A stretch of 60,452 nucleotides of DNA. Source: Nitrospirota bacterium. Lineage in GTDB: Bacteria > Nitrospirota > Thermodesulfovibrionia > Thermodesulfovibrionales > SM23-35. A program made the position numbers and the translations under genes. The stretch is from contig JACAFF010000022.1 in the NCBI GenBank assembly GCA_013388455.1, positions 105,866 through 166,317 on the forward strand, in the 5' to 3' direction. Shown in pieces: positions 35,985 through 45,265 of this stretch (its first letter is position 1; each line of letters opens with the position of its first letter). The notes beneath the pieces are model-generated. The model worked only from the letters and a program-made list of their open reading frames with translations, made no database searches and was not told where the DNA came from.

Positions 35985-37808
35985 TTACTTCCTTCTTCTT
36001 AACAAGAATATGTAAACAACTGGTAGAAGCATTACAGCAAGATTAGCAAGAGCAGTTGGTGTATTTTGACTTCCACCTATAGAGCATCCTCCATTGTCAT
36101 CGTCGTCATCTACAGAACTGGAAGGGGTAGCAACCAGAAACTCATTAGAATAATTGGATTGTGCAGTTAAAGGTGCTGGAGTTCCTGCAGGATTTGGGAG
36201 CAAGCTATATGCGCTTATTCTGTATGCATATGTTGTGCCTGGAGAAACTGTATTATCATTAAAGGATTCGACATTGGCTCCAACCGTCGCTACAGTTGTA
36301 AAAGGTTCAGTGCCTGTGCGTCTCTCTATTGTATATCCATCCTCACCTGTAGCATTATCTTCCCATGAAATTGAAATCTGCCTTGGAGAAGTAGCGTATA
36401 TAGACAAATTTGAAGGAGTAAGCAGTGAGGATATTGCACTGTATGCATTTATTCTACCACCTGTAAAAATCCAGTCAATTAGTGTTGGTTTTACATCAAC
36501 ATATCTGAGGATCATTCCTCGTATCTGGGAGTAGCTTGCGTTCGTATAATAGCTCATGAGAAGGCCTGCAAGTCCTGATACATGCGGAGCAGCCATAGAT
36601 GTTCCTTCCAGAAATTCTTTATCAGACATATCACTATAAAGATTCTGAGGGATGGTGCTCAGTATATATACACCAGGGGCAGCGACATGGACCGTGTTTG
36701 TCCCGTAATTGCTGAAAGGAACCCTTACGTCGTCCTGGTCTGTTGCAGCAACAGATATGATGTTGGGAAGGTAACGACTGTAACTGGCAGGATAGAATGG
36801 AGTGAGGTCATTGTTGTCTCCAATTCCATCTCCGCCGAGCTGACCATTTCCTGCTGCAGCCACAAAGAGCACACCTCTTGTATTTGCTGATGATATTGCT
36901 TCATAAAGACTCCATGAAAAAGCACCATAACCTCCCCAACTGGCATTAATAACCTGTGCACCATTATCTAAAGCGTATTCAATGCCGTCTATTATATCCA
37001 TATCGTTTCCAACACCCATAGAATCAAGAATTTTTACAGGCATCAACCGGACGTTCCACATCACTCCTGCAATCCCTGTTCCATTATTTCCGAGAGCACC
37101 AATAATACCGGCAACATGGGTGCCGTGTTCGTTGTCATCCATAGGATCATTATCACTGTTCACAAAGTCCCATCCCAGACAGTCATCTCTGTATCCATTG
37201 CCATCATTGTCAACATTATTTGTGCAGTTTGGTTCGCCTGGATTTTTCCAGATGTTCAGGATAAGGTCAGAATGGTGGTAATCTATTCCTGTATCAAGCA
37301 CAGCGATTACAACATTATCACTTCCTGTTGATATATCCCATGCCTCTGGAGCATCTATATCGGCATCAGGAGTACCATTGGCATATAAGCCAAGATTAAT
37401 GAGTCCCCACTGGTCTTTAAAATAAGTGTCATTCGGTGATGTCAAAGCAGCGCGTCTGATATAGTTTGGTTCTGCATATTCAACATCTGGATTGGACATA
37501 TATTGCATTATTGCATCCTGAACAGAGACTCCATCCGGCAGTTTTACCTGCTCGAGGTTCGGGACAATATTCACGCTTTTCATTACAGTTGCACCGATAC
37601 TCTTATGGGCTGCACGTGATGAAGATTTGAATTTTACAAGCAATTCGCCCTCTACATATTCAGCATTACTCATCTGTGCAATAATGGAATTAGCAGTGGC
37701 TTTTACACTGCTTGTTGAGCTTGAAGAATCCGAAGAGATGTTCGTAGTTTGATCACTTCCGCATGATATCAGAAAAATTGATAGGAAAAGATATAATAAT
37801 TTTTTCAT
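35985..37808 (-). CDS. Subtilisin-like serine protease with lipobox, propeptide, Fn3 and CTERM-like tail
   Basis: S8 family endopeptidase, 607 residues, paralogous to the gene at 22082. A lipobox signal (LIS-C16) is followed by the propeptide-like domain (about 50-120, with EGELLVKF and VEYAEPNYIRR). The catalytic triad is Asp172 (AVLDTG), His228 (EHGTHVAG) and Ser404 (GTSMAAP), without the extra domain seen in its paralog. A fibronectin type III domain spans about 464-563. The end is an acidic run (DDDDDNGG), GGC575SIGG, a membrane helix (about 587-602) and RRRK. AAAGGAG precedes the ATG. A terminator follows, so it is transcribed separately from gspC. Confidence 0.94.
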   Translation of the reverse strand: MKKLLYLFLSIFLISCGSDQTTNISSDSSSSTSSVKATANSIIAQMSNAEYVEGELLVKFKSSSRAAHKSIGATVMKSVNIVPNLEQVKLPDGVSVQDAIMQYMSNPDVEYAEPNYIRRAALTSPNDTYFKDQWGLINLGLYANGTPDADIDAPEAWDISTGSDNVVIAVLDTGIDYHHSDLILNIWKNPGEPNCTNNVDNDGNGYRDDCLGWDFVNSDNDPMDDNEHGTHVAGIIGALGNNGTGIAGVMWNVRLMPVKILDSMGVGNDMDIIDGIEYALDNGAQVINASWGGYGAFSWSLYEAISSANTRGVLFVAAAGNGQLGGDGIGDNNDLTPFYPASYSRYLPNIISVAATDQDDVRVPFSNYGTNTVHVAAPGVYILSTIPQNLYSDMSDKEFLEGTSMAAPHVSGLAGLLMSYYTNASYSQIRGMILRYVDVKPTLIDWIFTGGRINAYSAISSLLTPSNLSIYATSPRQISISWEDNATGEDGYTIERRTGTEPFTTVATVGANVESFNDNTVSPGTTYAYRISAYSLLPNPAGTPAPLTAQSNYSNEFLVATPSSSVDDDDDNGGCSIGGSQNTPTALANLAVMLLPVVYIFLLRRRK

Positions 37809-37909
37809 TGTATCACTCCTTTATTTATCCTTTTGCACCTTCATTCAGAATTCTTCAACTTTCCACATATATAGGGGCGGGCTTCTTGCCCACCCTTATG
37901 TTTATTTAA

Positions 37910-39394
37910 TTAATCTACTACAGTAATTGTGAATATATATGCAACTGCAGGATTTCCTGCCAGATCTTCAACACCTGTTCCAACATTTATTATATATTGA
38001 TGACTTGGATCTGGTGCTACTGGTCCAAATGTTCCTCTTAATGTCACATTTGCTCCTGAACAGCTGGTGACTGTCCAATCTGCTATAACTGGACTTCCCC
38101 CAACTGGATTTATTGATATTGTTGCTGGTGTAACCGTAGAACAGTCAATGTTTTCACTAAATGTTATTGTAACAGGTGCAGGATCTCCACCAGCATCAGA
38201 AATGTCAAGTTGATAATTAGGAGGACCGGGTGTTGTAGCTGTCACCGTCGGTGATGTTGTATCTGGTTCAGGTGCCGGTGGCTCTTCAGGCTCTTCTTCA
38301 GGCCCTATTATTGTCACAGTCACATTACCTGATTGTCCACCTGCAGAAGCAGTAATTCTTGCAGTAGCAGTTGTTCCTGCAGGTATATCAGGAGCAGAGT
38401 ATGTTGTCTCTGCTATACCGTCTGTTGTCGTAGCAAACGGGTCAATTCCTCCGTTGGTCGTTATGAAATTCACGCTTGTGCCGTCAGGTGCCGGTGTCCC
38501 GGCTGTTGTCATCACAGAAGCTGTAATGGTGGATGTGCCTCCTGAATCAACCGATATCGGATTTGCAGATACACTTACACTCGCAATTTCTACAGGCTCA
38601 ACTGTTAGTGCAACAATATTATATGCACCGTTTTCTGCAATCGCCCATACATTAAAAGCTGTTTGAGATGGCATAAGGGCTGCTGGCACAATCATTAACG
38701 GCACAGATGCCTGTCCAAGGTTATTGGTAATAGCCGTATCTCCTGCCGGGAAAACTATGTCGCATGTCTCACTACCGTCACTGCATTCAGCATTAGGGTC
38801 TGTCCCAACTTTGTAAGGCCTGTCCGAACCAAATTGAACAGTCATTCCACTGAAAAGTACTGCTGAATTATAAACAGTTGCTGTTAAAGTAACTGTATTG
38901 TCATCTGATGTTTCCAGTAATGTAAAAGGATTACCGCTACCAGAAACCGAAAGGTCAAGAGAAGGCGTGAGTGCACTGTCGCTATATCTTGAAAAGAATA
39001 CTGTCCTCTGGTCCCTGTGGACTCCCATTGCTGTATCAACTTCTGCCTGGATTGTTGAAAAGCCTTCTGTTGTAGATTTGAGGACAACCGTTGCTATCCC
39101 GAGATTATCTGTCTTCACATTTGTATCGCTAAGTCTGCCAACTGCTGAGAGATTTGTAAATATTACCCTCTCATTTTTAACAGGAACGCCGTTTCCATCA
39201 AGAACCCTTGCATGTATAGTTATCTCGGTATTGGTCTGAGCAATATTATGGGAAGGCAACACCTTAACGACCGAAGCCACCTTAGGATTTTCGCCTTCTG
39301 GAGTGCTTGAATCTCCTGCTCCTCCTCCGCCACATCCACTGATAGCACAAAGGTATAAAGCCATCAGTGTAAATGCTATGATGATTTTTTTCAT
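37910..39394 (-). CDS. Lipoprotein with bacterial Ig-like domains
   Basis: Surface-type protein of unknown function, 494 residues. The start is the ATG at 39392-39394, with GGAGG five bases upstream. Signal peptide and lipobox (AISG-C) are followed by a Gly-rich linker. Two invasin-type Big_1-like domains follow (about 38-140, with VLDGNGVPVKNERVIFTN, and about 265-360, with SVDSGGTSTITASV). A Pro/Glu-rich spacer precedes a final Big_5/SbsA-like domain (about 385-492, with VTITFSENIDCSTVT). Such arrays serve as adhesins or spacers. It lies between the pilus genes and a subtilase, so a secreted partner or substrate of these systems is possible but not shown. Confidence 0.8.
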   Translation of the reverse strand: MKKIIIAFTLMALYLCAISGCGGGGAGDSSTPEGENPKVASVVKVLPSHNIAQTNTEITIHARVLDGNGVPVKNERVIFTNLSAVGRLSDTNVKTDNLGIATVVLKSTTEGFSTIQAEVDTAMGVHRDQRTVFFSRYSDSALTPSLDLSVSGSGNPFTLLETSDDNTVTLTATVYNSAVLFSGMTVQFGSDRPYKVGTDPNAECSDGSETCDIVFPAGDTAITNNLGQASVPLMIVPAALMPSQTAFNVWAIAENGAYNIVALTVEPVEIASVSVSANPISVDSGGTSTITASVMTTAGTPAPDGTSVNFITTNGGIDPFATTTDGIAETTYSAPDIPAGTTATARITASAGGQSGNVTVTIIGPEEEPEEPPAPEPDTTSPTVTATTPGPPNYQLDISDAGGDPAPVTITFSENIDCSTVTPATISINPVGGSPVIADWTVTSCSGANVTLRGTFGPVAPDPSHQYIINVGTGVEDLAGNPAVAYIFTITVVD

Positions 39395-39424
39395 CGTATC
39401 CTCCAAATCTATTATTGCTTATCT

Positions 39425-40051
39425 TTAATCACAATTATCAAAATTACCTATCTGGAACTCTGCATTTGCCTTGATTTTAAATTTCTGACCAAGTTCATTT
39501 TTACCCTCTAAAATGTATGTAGCTGTATAATTATTAATATAAGATAATCCATAACTGTATTGTCCTGACATAACATCCTGTGCATATTTTTCTTTTCTTA
39601 GAAGGTCGAGAAACACCAATGTATAAGTTACTTCCATAGAACCCTGGGCGCTTGGTTGTGGTATAACAATAGTTTGATAACCAACATATGTTTCTATAGG
39701 AGGTGCTCCAATTGAATCAGCCGACCTCCTGTATTGAACTGTGTATTTTTCTATATACAAATTTCCAGGCGCATATATAGCACCTGGGTTAATAAATCTT
39801 GCGGTTATTGTCACATCTGCAACATGGTTTTGAAAAACTTCATATTCATCACCGCAAAAATCCTGAAATGCATCAACAGAATTTGTATTTTGGTCTAAAT
39901 ATTTCGGGACGACATACGCCTCAACTATAAGCCCAATATCCTCTGTGCCTTCACTTCCAGGAGAACCCGGACCTTCACTACCACATCCAAGAAGTATTAA
40001 AAGAATTAATATGCTTAAAAATTTAAAAAGCAATATATGATTTCTTTTCAT
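39425..40051 (-). CDS. Hypothetical lipoprotein
   Basis: I do not recognise the family. The 208-residue product has a clear signal peptide with lipobox LILLG-C, then a Gly/Ser/Pro-rich linker (SEGPGSPGSEG). A beta-rich domain includes VADVTITARFINPGA, YTVQYRRS and TYILEGKNELGQKFKIKANAEF. Two Cys residues besides the lipidated one may form a disulfide. It lies 30 bases before the Ig-like lipoprotein gene on the same strand, so the two are probably co-transcribed. Envelope localisation is the only solid inference. Confidence 0.75.
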   Translation of the reverse strand: MKRNHILLFKFLSILILLILLGCGSEGPGSPGSEGTEDIGLIVEAYVVPKYLDQNTNSVDAFQDFCGDEYEVFQNHVADVTITARFINPGAIYAPGNLYIEKYTVQYRRSADSIGAPPIETYVGYQTIVIPQPSAQGSMEVTYTLVFLDLLRKEKYAQDVMSGQYSYGLSYINNYTATYILEGKNELGQKFKIKANAEFQIGNFDNCD

Positions 40052-40136
40052 CTCTCCTCCTACCAGTATTTAAAAATCCAAAAACCTGTTGGCATTGTTC
40101 AGAGTTTAATATTCCCCAGATCCAGCAACAAGAATC

Positions 40137-40211
40137 GTCATTGCGAGTGTAACAAAGCAATCTCGTCTTTTCATGGGAGATTGCCACACACGGTTCAGGT
40201 GCTCGCAATGA
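40137..40211. repeat. Dispersed palindromic repeat, GTCATTGCGAG family
   Basis: Starts GTCATTGCGAGTGTAAC and ends GGTGCTCGCAATGA. The interior AAGCAATCTCGTCTTTTCATG is shared with the copy at 28301-28385. It fills much of the 228-base gap between pilQ and the hypothetical lipoprotein, where it may act as a transcript-stabilising or attenuating hairpin. Confidence 0.8.
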
Positions 40212-40279
40212 AAAGAATGTCAGAAGCTTGGGATGCTTATCATTGGATTTGGGTATCCCGTATCTGGGTTTTCTTACCA

Positions 40280-42481
40280 TCAGGGCTTCTCCACAATTCT
40301 CGGCGTAATAAATATGAGAAGCTCACTCGTATTTGATTGATTTAATCTGTTTTTGAAAAGCCAGCCTAATATTGGTATATTCATTAAACCAGGAACTCCT
40401 GAATCCTGTTCGCTTGTCTGTATTTTATACATACCACCTATTACGACGGTTTCACCGTCCTTAATAATAACGTTTGTATTTGCTTCTTTCTTGTCAGTCC
40501 CCGGCACACCTTCAACAGATGGGACAGAGGGATCAAGTTCCTCTTTCTTTAAATTGAGCTCCATGCTGATTGAACCATCAGGCGTAATATGAGGAGTTAC
40601 AACAAGTTCGAGGGTAACGTCTTTAAATTCAGTAGATACTGTTCCCTCTGTAGTAAGCCTTCTTACAGGTATACTCTTACCCTGTAGGATTTTTGCTTTT
40701 CCATTGTCAATCGTTAATATTTTTGGATTTGAGATGACCTTACCTTTTCCTACTGTCTCAATTGCAGAGAGCTGAAAATCAAGTCCTATTGTTCTTGATG
40801 GGTCTAATATACCAAAAGTAAATCCTGAACCAGATAATGCACCAACATTTTTTGCAGGGAAATCAACAAGATAATTACCTCCGGTAAATGGCCCTTCAGA
40901 AAGAAGTGGCACCCCGGATAGACCTCCTGCTGAAAGAAGGGTATTACTTGATTGATAATTTATGCCCCACTGTATTCCAAGATCTTTTGTAGTAGCAGTA
41001 TTGACTTCAACAATTCGAGCCTCTACCAGAACCTGAGGCGTTGGTTTATCAAGGGTCTTAAGTATTTCCTCTATTCCAGGGAATACAGAAGCTATATCTT
41101 TTACAATCATGGTACTTGTTCTCTTATCAACATTTATGCTACCCCTCTGAGATATAAGCTTTGCATTCCTTATAGCATTTTCAACAATAGCAACATCAGC
41201 ATAGCTGATTTCGAAAACTCTTGTTTCAAGTGCCTCTGCTTTCATTCCTGCTTCTTCTGCTTTTACTTTCTCTTCGCTTTCTTTTGCAAAAATAGTATGA
41301 GGAGCAATTCGTATTACATTGCCTTCAACAGATTTACCAAGACTGAACGTCTTGAGTATTGTGTCGAATGCCTGATTCCATGGCACATCTCTGAACTTCA
41401 TAGTGGCTTTACCCTTAACATCAGGATGGATAAATAGATTACATCCGCTTATATCGGCAAATAATCTGAATATCGGAACAATATCCTGATCCTGGAAATC
41501 AAAATTGACAACTTCCTTGCCTTCGAGATATGAATAACATTTACTGCCAACCATTGCAGCCTCTTCTTTAAGCGGTCTGGATAAAGTTTTTTCTTTCTCC
41601 GCTTCGATAGAGACTAAAGGACTTGCTTCCATTACAGTCCCCAACAATGTTAAGACAATAGAGTCACCAATTGATGAAACATCAAAATTTGTGTCCTCTT
41701 TAAGGTCAAGAACAAGGCGAATCTTGTCTTCATGCTTACCTGCTCTTACACCTTTAACAGGGGATACAACTTCTGAAGGTATCTGCGCATTCATTTCCAC
41801 ATTATATATATCTATTACAATTCTGTTATCCAGAGGAAATACATTTGGTATCATCGAGCCATTACCCTTGATAATAAATTTGATTGCATCCTCCGTACTC
41901 TCAAATGATAACTCTGTTATTGCTGTTGCTTCAGGTAAAGGCTGGATTAATGGCATATCCTCTTTTTCTTCTTTTATCTCAGTTTTTATCTCAGAAACTT
42001 TAGGTGCGGGGAGTTCTTTTTTAATCCCCTCTTCTTTAACTGTGACTGTTAGCACGCTATTTTTATAAATATGGTCAATTGTTGCTGGCGTATCAAGAAG
42101 CAGTTCGAGTCTTGCCATTAAAGATGGCGTCTCTATCTGTGATGGCGTTAACTCTGAAATACCCTTCTTACTAGAAATTATTTTCTGCTTGAAATTCCCG
42201 ATTGATACATCTGGAAGGTCTATAACAATTTTATATGGATCATCAGGTTTATAAATGGTATATATGAAAGGTTTATTGCCTGTTATTGTTACCTGATTAT
42301 CCTGTATATTAATTGCTACAATTTTAACAGGTTCAGGAGCTTTTAAGGTTTCCTTTCCTGCTTGCGTTGTTGCACAGCCATAAAATATAAGAAGCATAGA
42401 ACATAAAAAAATAATATATGCCACTCTGCTCAATCTTATATTCTTTAACATTTCATTCTTAATATATAATTTTTGATTCAT
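40280..42481 (-). CDS. pilQ: Type IV pilus secretin PilQ
   Basis: Outer-membrane pore for type IV pili, 733 residues. A lipobox-like signal (FYG-C) near residue 37 suggests lipidation. Two AMIN peptidoglycan-binding domains (about 48-150 and 188-290), an STN/N0 domain (about 325-400, FDFQDQDIVPIFRLFADISG), N1 and the secretin barrel (about 540-733, ending VPGLMNIPILGWLFKNR and LLIFITPRIVEKP) follow. It ends right after the barrel, unlike GspD in this window. The ATG overlaps pilP by four bases; it is last in pilM-N-O-P-Q. Confidence 0.95.
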   Translation of the reverse strand: MNQKLYIKNEMLKNIRLSRVAYIIFLCSMLLIFYGCATTQAGKETLKAPEPVKIVAINIQDNQVTITGNKPFIYTIYKPDDPYKIVIDLPDVSIGNFKQKIISSKKGISELTPSQIETPSLMARLELLLDTPATIDHIYKNSVLTVTVKEEGIKKELPAPKVSEIKTEIKEEKEDMPLIQPLPEATAITELSFESTEDAIKFIIKGNGSMIPNVFPLDNRIVIDIYNVEMNAQIPSEVVSPVKGVRAGKHEDKIRLVLDLKEDTNFDVSSIGDSIVLTLLGTVMEASPLVSIEAEKEKTLSRPLKEEAAMVGSKCYSYLEGKEVVNFDFQDQDIVPIFRLFADISGCNLFIHPDVKGKATMKFRDVPWNQAFDTILKTFSLGKSVEGNVIRIAPHTIFAKESEEKVKAEEAGMKAEALETRVFEISYADVAIVENAIRNAKLISQRGSINVDKRTSTMIVKDIASVFPGIEEILKTLDKPTPQVLVEARIVEVNTATTKDLGIQWGINYQSSNTLLSAGGLSGVPLLSEGPFTGGNYLVDFPAKNVGALSGSGFTFGILDPSRTIGLDFQLSAIETVGKGKVISNPKILTIDNGKAKILQGKSIPVRRLTTEGTVSTEFKDVTLELVVTPHITPDGSISMELNLKKEELDPSVPSVEGVPGTDKKEANTNVIIKDGETVVIGGMYKIQTSEQDSGVPGLMNIPILGWLFKNRLNQSNTSELLIFITPRIVEKP

Positions 42482-42996
42482 TCTTCTTCCCCCTTATGGA
42501 GTTTCAATATTGAATCTCTTGGCTTTATATCACCTCTGTAATCTTTCACATACTCCCTGATTAATACGGTATCTTTGGTTATTTTCTCAACCTTTCCACC
42601 CATTAGCCCTAATGTCATTCCTTCTGTTATTGTATAGGCTTTTTTATCAGGTAATTGTATGAGTGCATAAAATTTATCTTTTTCCCATGCGATTGCAAGT
42701 AACCGGATTTCATCGACGTCATAACTTTCTATTGGACTCGCTCCCTTCTTTTTAAGGGGTTTTTGTTTTGTAGTAACAATTAGCGAAATAAATGGATCTC
42801 TTTTACCTTTTGAGTCATAGGCATATCCTTCTGGGATAATCTGCTTTGCCTCTTCCGAAACCCTTGATTCAGGCTGGGTTACCGTCTCTTTTGGCTGTTC
42901 GGCTACAGGTTTCTTCATTGGTTGCTCTTTCTTACATCCAATAAAAGTTATGAATAAAACTGCTATCAATAAAAAGATAACTTTTTTCATTATCAT
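42478..42996 (-). CDS. pilP: Type IV pilus lipoprotein PilP
   Basis: Inner-membrane lipoprotein bridging PilNO and PilQ. The 172 residues have a lipobox (TFIG-C), a Lys/Pro/Glu-rich unstructured stretch (about 22-60), then the beta-sandwich with YAYDSKGKRDPFISL, the family signature, and VEKITKDTVLIREYVKDYRG. The start overlaps pilO by four bases (ATGA) and the end overlaps pilQ likewise. Confidence 0.93.
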   Translation of the reverse strand: MIMKKVIFLLIAVLFITFIGCKKEQPMKKPVAEQPKETVTQPESRVSEEAKQIIPEGYAYDSKGKRDPFISLIVTTKQKPLKKKGASPIESYDVDEIRLLAIAWEKDKFYALIQLPDKKAYTITEGMTLGLMGGKVEKITKDTVLIREYVKDYRGDIKPRDSILKLHKGEEE

Positions 42997-43604
42997 TTGC
43001 CTGCCTCTTGTCCCTTTGCCAGTTCTTCTTCAGGGACTGAGGAAAATGTTGTTGCAGTAAAAGTTACTTTTATTTCCGCAATCCCCCTTTCTGTTTTCGG
43101 GTTACCAAGCTTTATATCAGAAATATTTACAATTCTGGCAAGCTTTGTTAAACTGCTGAAAAAATATCCAAGGCTATGATAATTGCCAATAAGTTCAACA
43201 TTGACAGGAATCTCATACACAATTCCGCTTGGATGATTTCTTTTCTGCTGAGGCCTCCAAAGAGCTATTTTCATTCCTGCCTGAATACATAAGTCTGAAA
43301 CCTGTTTCAACAACGTTGAAACCTCTTTTTCCTCAGGCAATTGCAGTTTCAATTCACTCAGTCTCTTTTTGAGATTTTCATTCTCCCTCATAAGTTCCGG
43401 AAGTTTTGCTGCCTTAGCCTGGTTTTTTGCTATCTCATTTTCCTGTGCAGATATTTTTACGTCAAGTGCCTTAATCTCTTTGTTCTTTGGCAAAATAAAA
43501 ATGAAAAGAGCAAGAATAATGATTAATATTGCAGGAGCAAAGGTTATTATAAACTTTACATAAGGAGGAATATTCTTAAGATTAATATTTAATTTTAATG
43601 CCAT
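42993..43604 (-). CDS. pilO: Type IV pilus alignment protein PilO
   Basis: Inner-membrane alignment subunit paired with PilN, 203 residues. It has one membrane helix (about 18-40, FIITFAPAILIIILALFIFIL), a coiled coil (about 45-90) and a ferredoxin-like domain. LPEEKEVSTLLKQVSDLCIQAG and NVELIGNYHSLGYFFSSLTKLARIVNISD are strongly typical of PilO. It lies two bases from pilN and overlaps pilP. Confidence 0.95.
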   Translation of the reverse strand: MALKLNINLKNIPPYVKFIITFAPAILIIILALFIFILPKNKEIKALDVKISAQENEIAKNQAKAAKLPELMRENENLKKRLSELKLQLPEEKEVSTLLKQVSDLCIQAGMKIALWRPQQKRNHPSGIVYEIPVNVELIGNYHSLGYFFSSLTKLARIVNISDIKLGNPKTERGIAEIKVTFTATTFSSVPEEELAKGQEAGK

Positions 43605-43606
43605 GT

Positions 43607-44149
43607 TTAAACCTTCATTTTTAATGTAAGTTTAAATTGATAAACAGGTATCTTTTCAAATTCTGCACTCTTGGATTCCTGCAAATAAATATCAGTGAAT
43701 GTCTGTGAATTTTTTAAGTTGTCCACAAAAGCAACTATATCTGTATTGGTGAAGCCATACCCATCAATACTCACATCACTAACACCTTTTACATTCATCG
43801 CTGTAAACCAGATTCCATTTGGAAGAAGCATATTTATTTCATCAAGAAGCTTCACGGGGATGCTCTTGTTTTTGCTGAGTTGTTCGATTATTTTATTGCG
43901 CTCCTCAAACATCTTGTTTTTCTTCTCAAAATCCTCTACTGCTTTAATCTGTTCTTTGAGCTCTGCTATCTTTTGTTCATTAGCAGCAAATTTAGATTTT
44001 CTGTCTGATAAGCGTGAACTGTAAAAGAATACAAGATAAGCCATTACTATAAATATGACTAATGTAACTAATACAGTGCTGATAACAAATGTAGGTACTG
44101 GCTTCGGTTTCTTTTTCCTTTTAACTGGTAAAAGATTAACTTTTATCAT
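43607..44149 (-). CDS. pilN: Type IV pilus alignment protein PilN
   Basis: Inner-membrane partner of PilO that also binds cytoplasmic PilM. In 180 residues, the PilM-binding N-terminal motif is MIKVNLLPVK, followed by a membrane helix (about 20-45), a coiled coil and a small domain with INMLLPNGIWFTAMNVKG. It overlaps the end of pilM by four bases. Confidence 0.95.
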   Translation of the reverse strand: MIKVNLLPVKRKKKPKPVPTFVISTVLVTLVIFIVMAYLVFFYSSRLSDRKSKFAANEQKIAELKEQIKAVEDFEKKNKMFEERNKIIEQLSKNKSIPVKLLDEINMLLPNGIWFTAMNVKGVSDVSIDGYGFTNTDIVAFVDNLKNSQTFTDIYLQESKSAEFEKIPVYQFKLTLKMKV

Positions 44150-45183
44150 CTATCACCCTGCCTCCTGAGTGCTAAGCCTGCTGCGACTGCTGCTATTGGT
44201 GCTGTTTCTTCGATATATGATAGATCAAATTTTTTTGGTATCTTAATGTTTTTAAACGGTTGCATGATTTTAGTTTCAACACCAATCTTTTCGGCAAGAA
44301 GCCTGGGGAAGTCTTTTATAAGCGCACAACCGCCACTCAATATAATTTCATTAATCTCTTCATGGAAATATTCCAGTGAACGATTTACTTCACCAATTAT
44401 TTCCTCTGATGCCAATTCCATTACGGAATATGCGTCCTGCGGGCTTACATTTTCAACAGGCTCACCTTTTTTAAGCCTCTCTGCAACTTCATATGTAAGA
44501 TTAAATTCCCGCTGGAGCACCTCAGTATGCAGATTGCTCCCAAAAGCACTATCTCTGGTAAATACTGAGACTCCACCTTTTAAAATGTTCATATTGATTG
44601 TGCTTGCCCCGATATTTACAAGAGCAATATTTTTCCCTGGTTCAATTTCATAATTAACTTCATATATGTTTTCGAGAGCAAATGAATTGACATCAACGAT
44701 TATAGGATTAAAACCACTTTCCTTTACAACTGAAATATATTCATTAATGATGTCCTTTTTGACAGCAACCAGTATAACATCCATTTGACCTGGCTCTTCC
44801 TTAGGACCAAGAATCTGAAAATCAAGATTGACATCATCAATGTCAAAAGGTATATATTGTTCTGCTTCGAATTTTATTGACTCTGAGAGTTCTTCTTCAG
44901 ACATTTCAGGGAGTGAAACTCGCTTGATAATTACAGATGAATGGCCTGCCATACTGATTATGACATCTTTTGTTTTTATCTTAGCCTTTCTTGACAACTC
45001 TTTTATAGAATCGACAAGTCTGATAGAATCTATAACTGAACCATCAACAATGAGTTCTGGCGGGAGAGGTAACATATCAAATAGTTCAAGTTCATAGCCA
45101 CTTTTTGTATCTTTTAGTTGGACAATTTTTAAATATCCTGAGCCGATATCTAATCCAATCGAACTCTTTCCACTAATAAACAT
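44146..45183 (-). CDS. pilM: Type IV pilus assembly ATPase-fold protein PilM
   Basis: Cytoplasmic actin-like protein at the base of the alignment complex, 345 residues, full length. SSIGLDIGSGYLKIVQL at the N-terminus is the first phosphate loop. FEAEQYIPFDIDDVNLDFQ, NIGASTINMNILKGG and ILSGGCALIKDFPRLLAEK are the other family motifs. It is the first gene of the pil operon. A good promoter ends only about seven bases before the ATG and there is no ribosome-binding site, so the transcript may be leaderless. Confidence 0.95.
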   Translation of the reverse strand: MFISGKSSIGLDIGSGYLKIVQLKDTKSGYELELFDMLPLPPELIVDGSVIDSIRLVDSIKELSRKAKIKTKDVIISMAGHSSVIIKRVSLPEMSEEELSESIKFEAEQYIPFDIDDVNLDFQILGPKEEPGQMDVILVAVKKDIINEYISVVKESGFNPIIVDVNSFALENIYEVNYEIEPGKNIALVNIGASTINMNILKGGVSVFTRDSAFGSNLHTEVLQREFNLTYEVAERLKKGEPVENVSPQDAYSVMELASEEIIGEVNRSLEYFHEEINEIILSGGCALIKDFPRLLAEKIGVETKIMQPFKNIKIPKKFDLSYIEETAPIAAVAAGLALRRQGDR

Positions 45184-45189
45184 AGCTTA

Positions 45190-45218
45190 TGAATACCAAA
45201 AAAATTAATTCTTGTCAA
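45190..45218 (-). promoter_or_regulatory. Promoter of the pilMNOPQ operon
   Basis: On the minus strand a perfect TTGACA (45213-45218) is separated by exactly 17 bases from TATTCA (45190-45195). The start of transcription would fall at about 45183, which is the first base of the pilM ATG. I see no other promoter-like pair in the 82-base gap between truB and pilM. Confidence 0.6.
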
Positions 45219-45265
45219 GTGTTTTTTTCATTAATATTAAAAGATTTGCCCTAAATCCTTAGAAT

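Noticed and set aside
40023-40336. Open frames on both strands between pilQ and the hypothetical lipoprotein
   Set aside because: They read through the dispersed palindrome at 40137-40211; the peptide resembles the repeat-encoded part of the gspJ leader, so it is repeat translation and not a gene.
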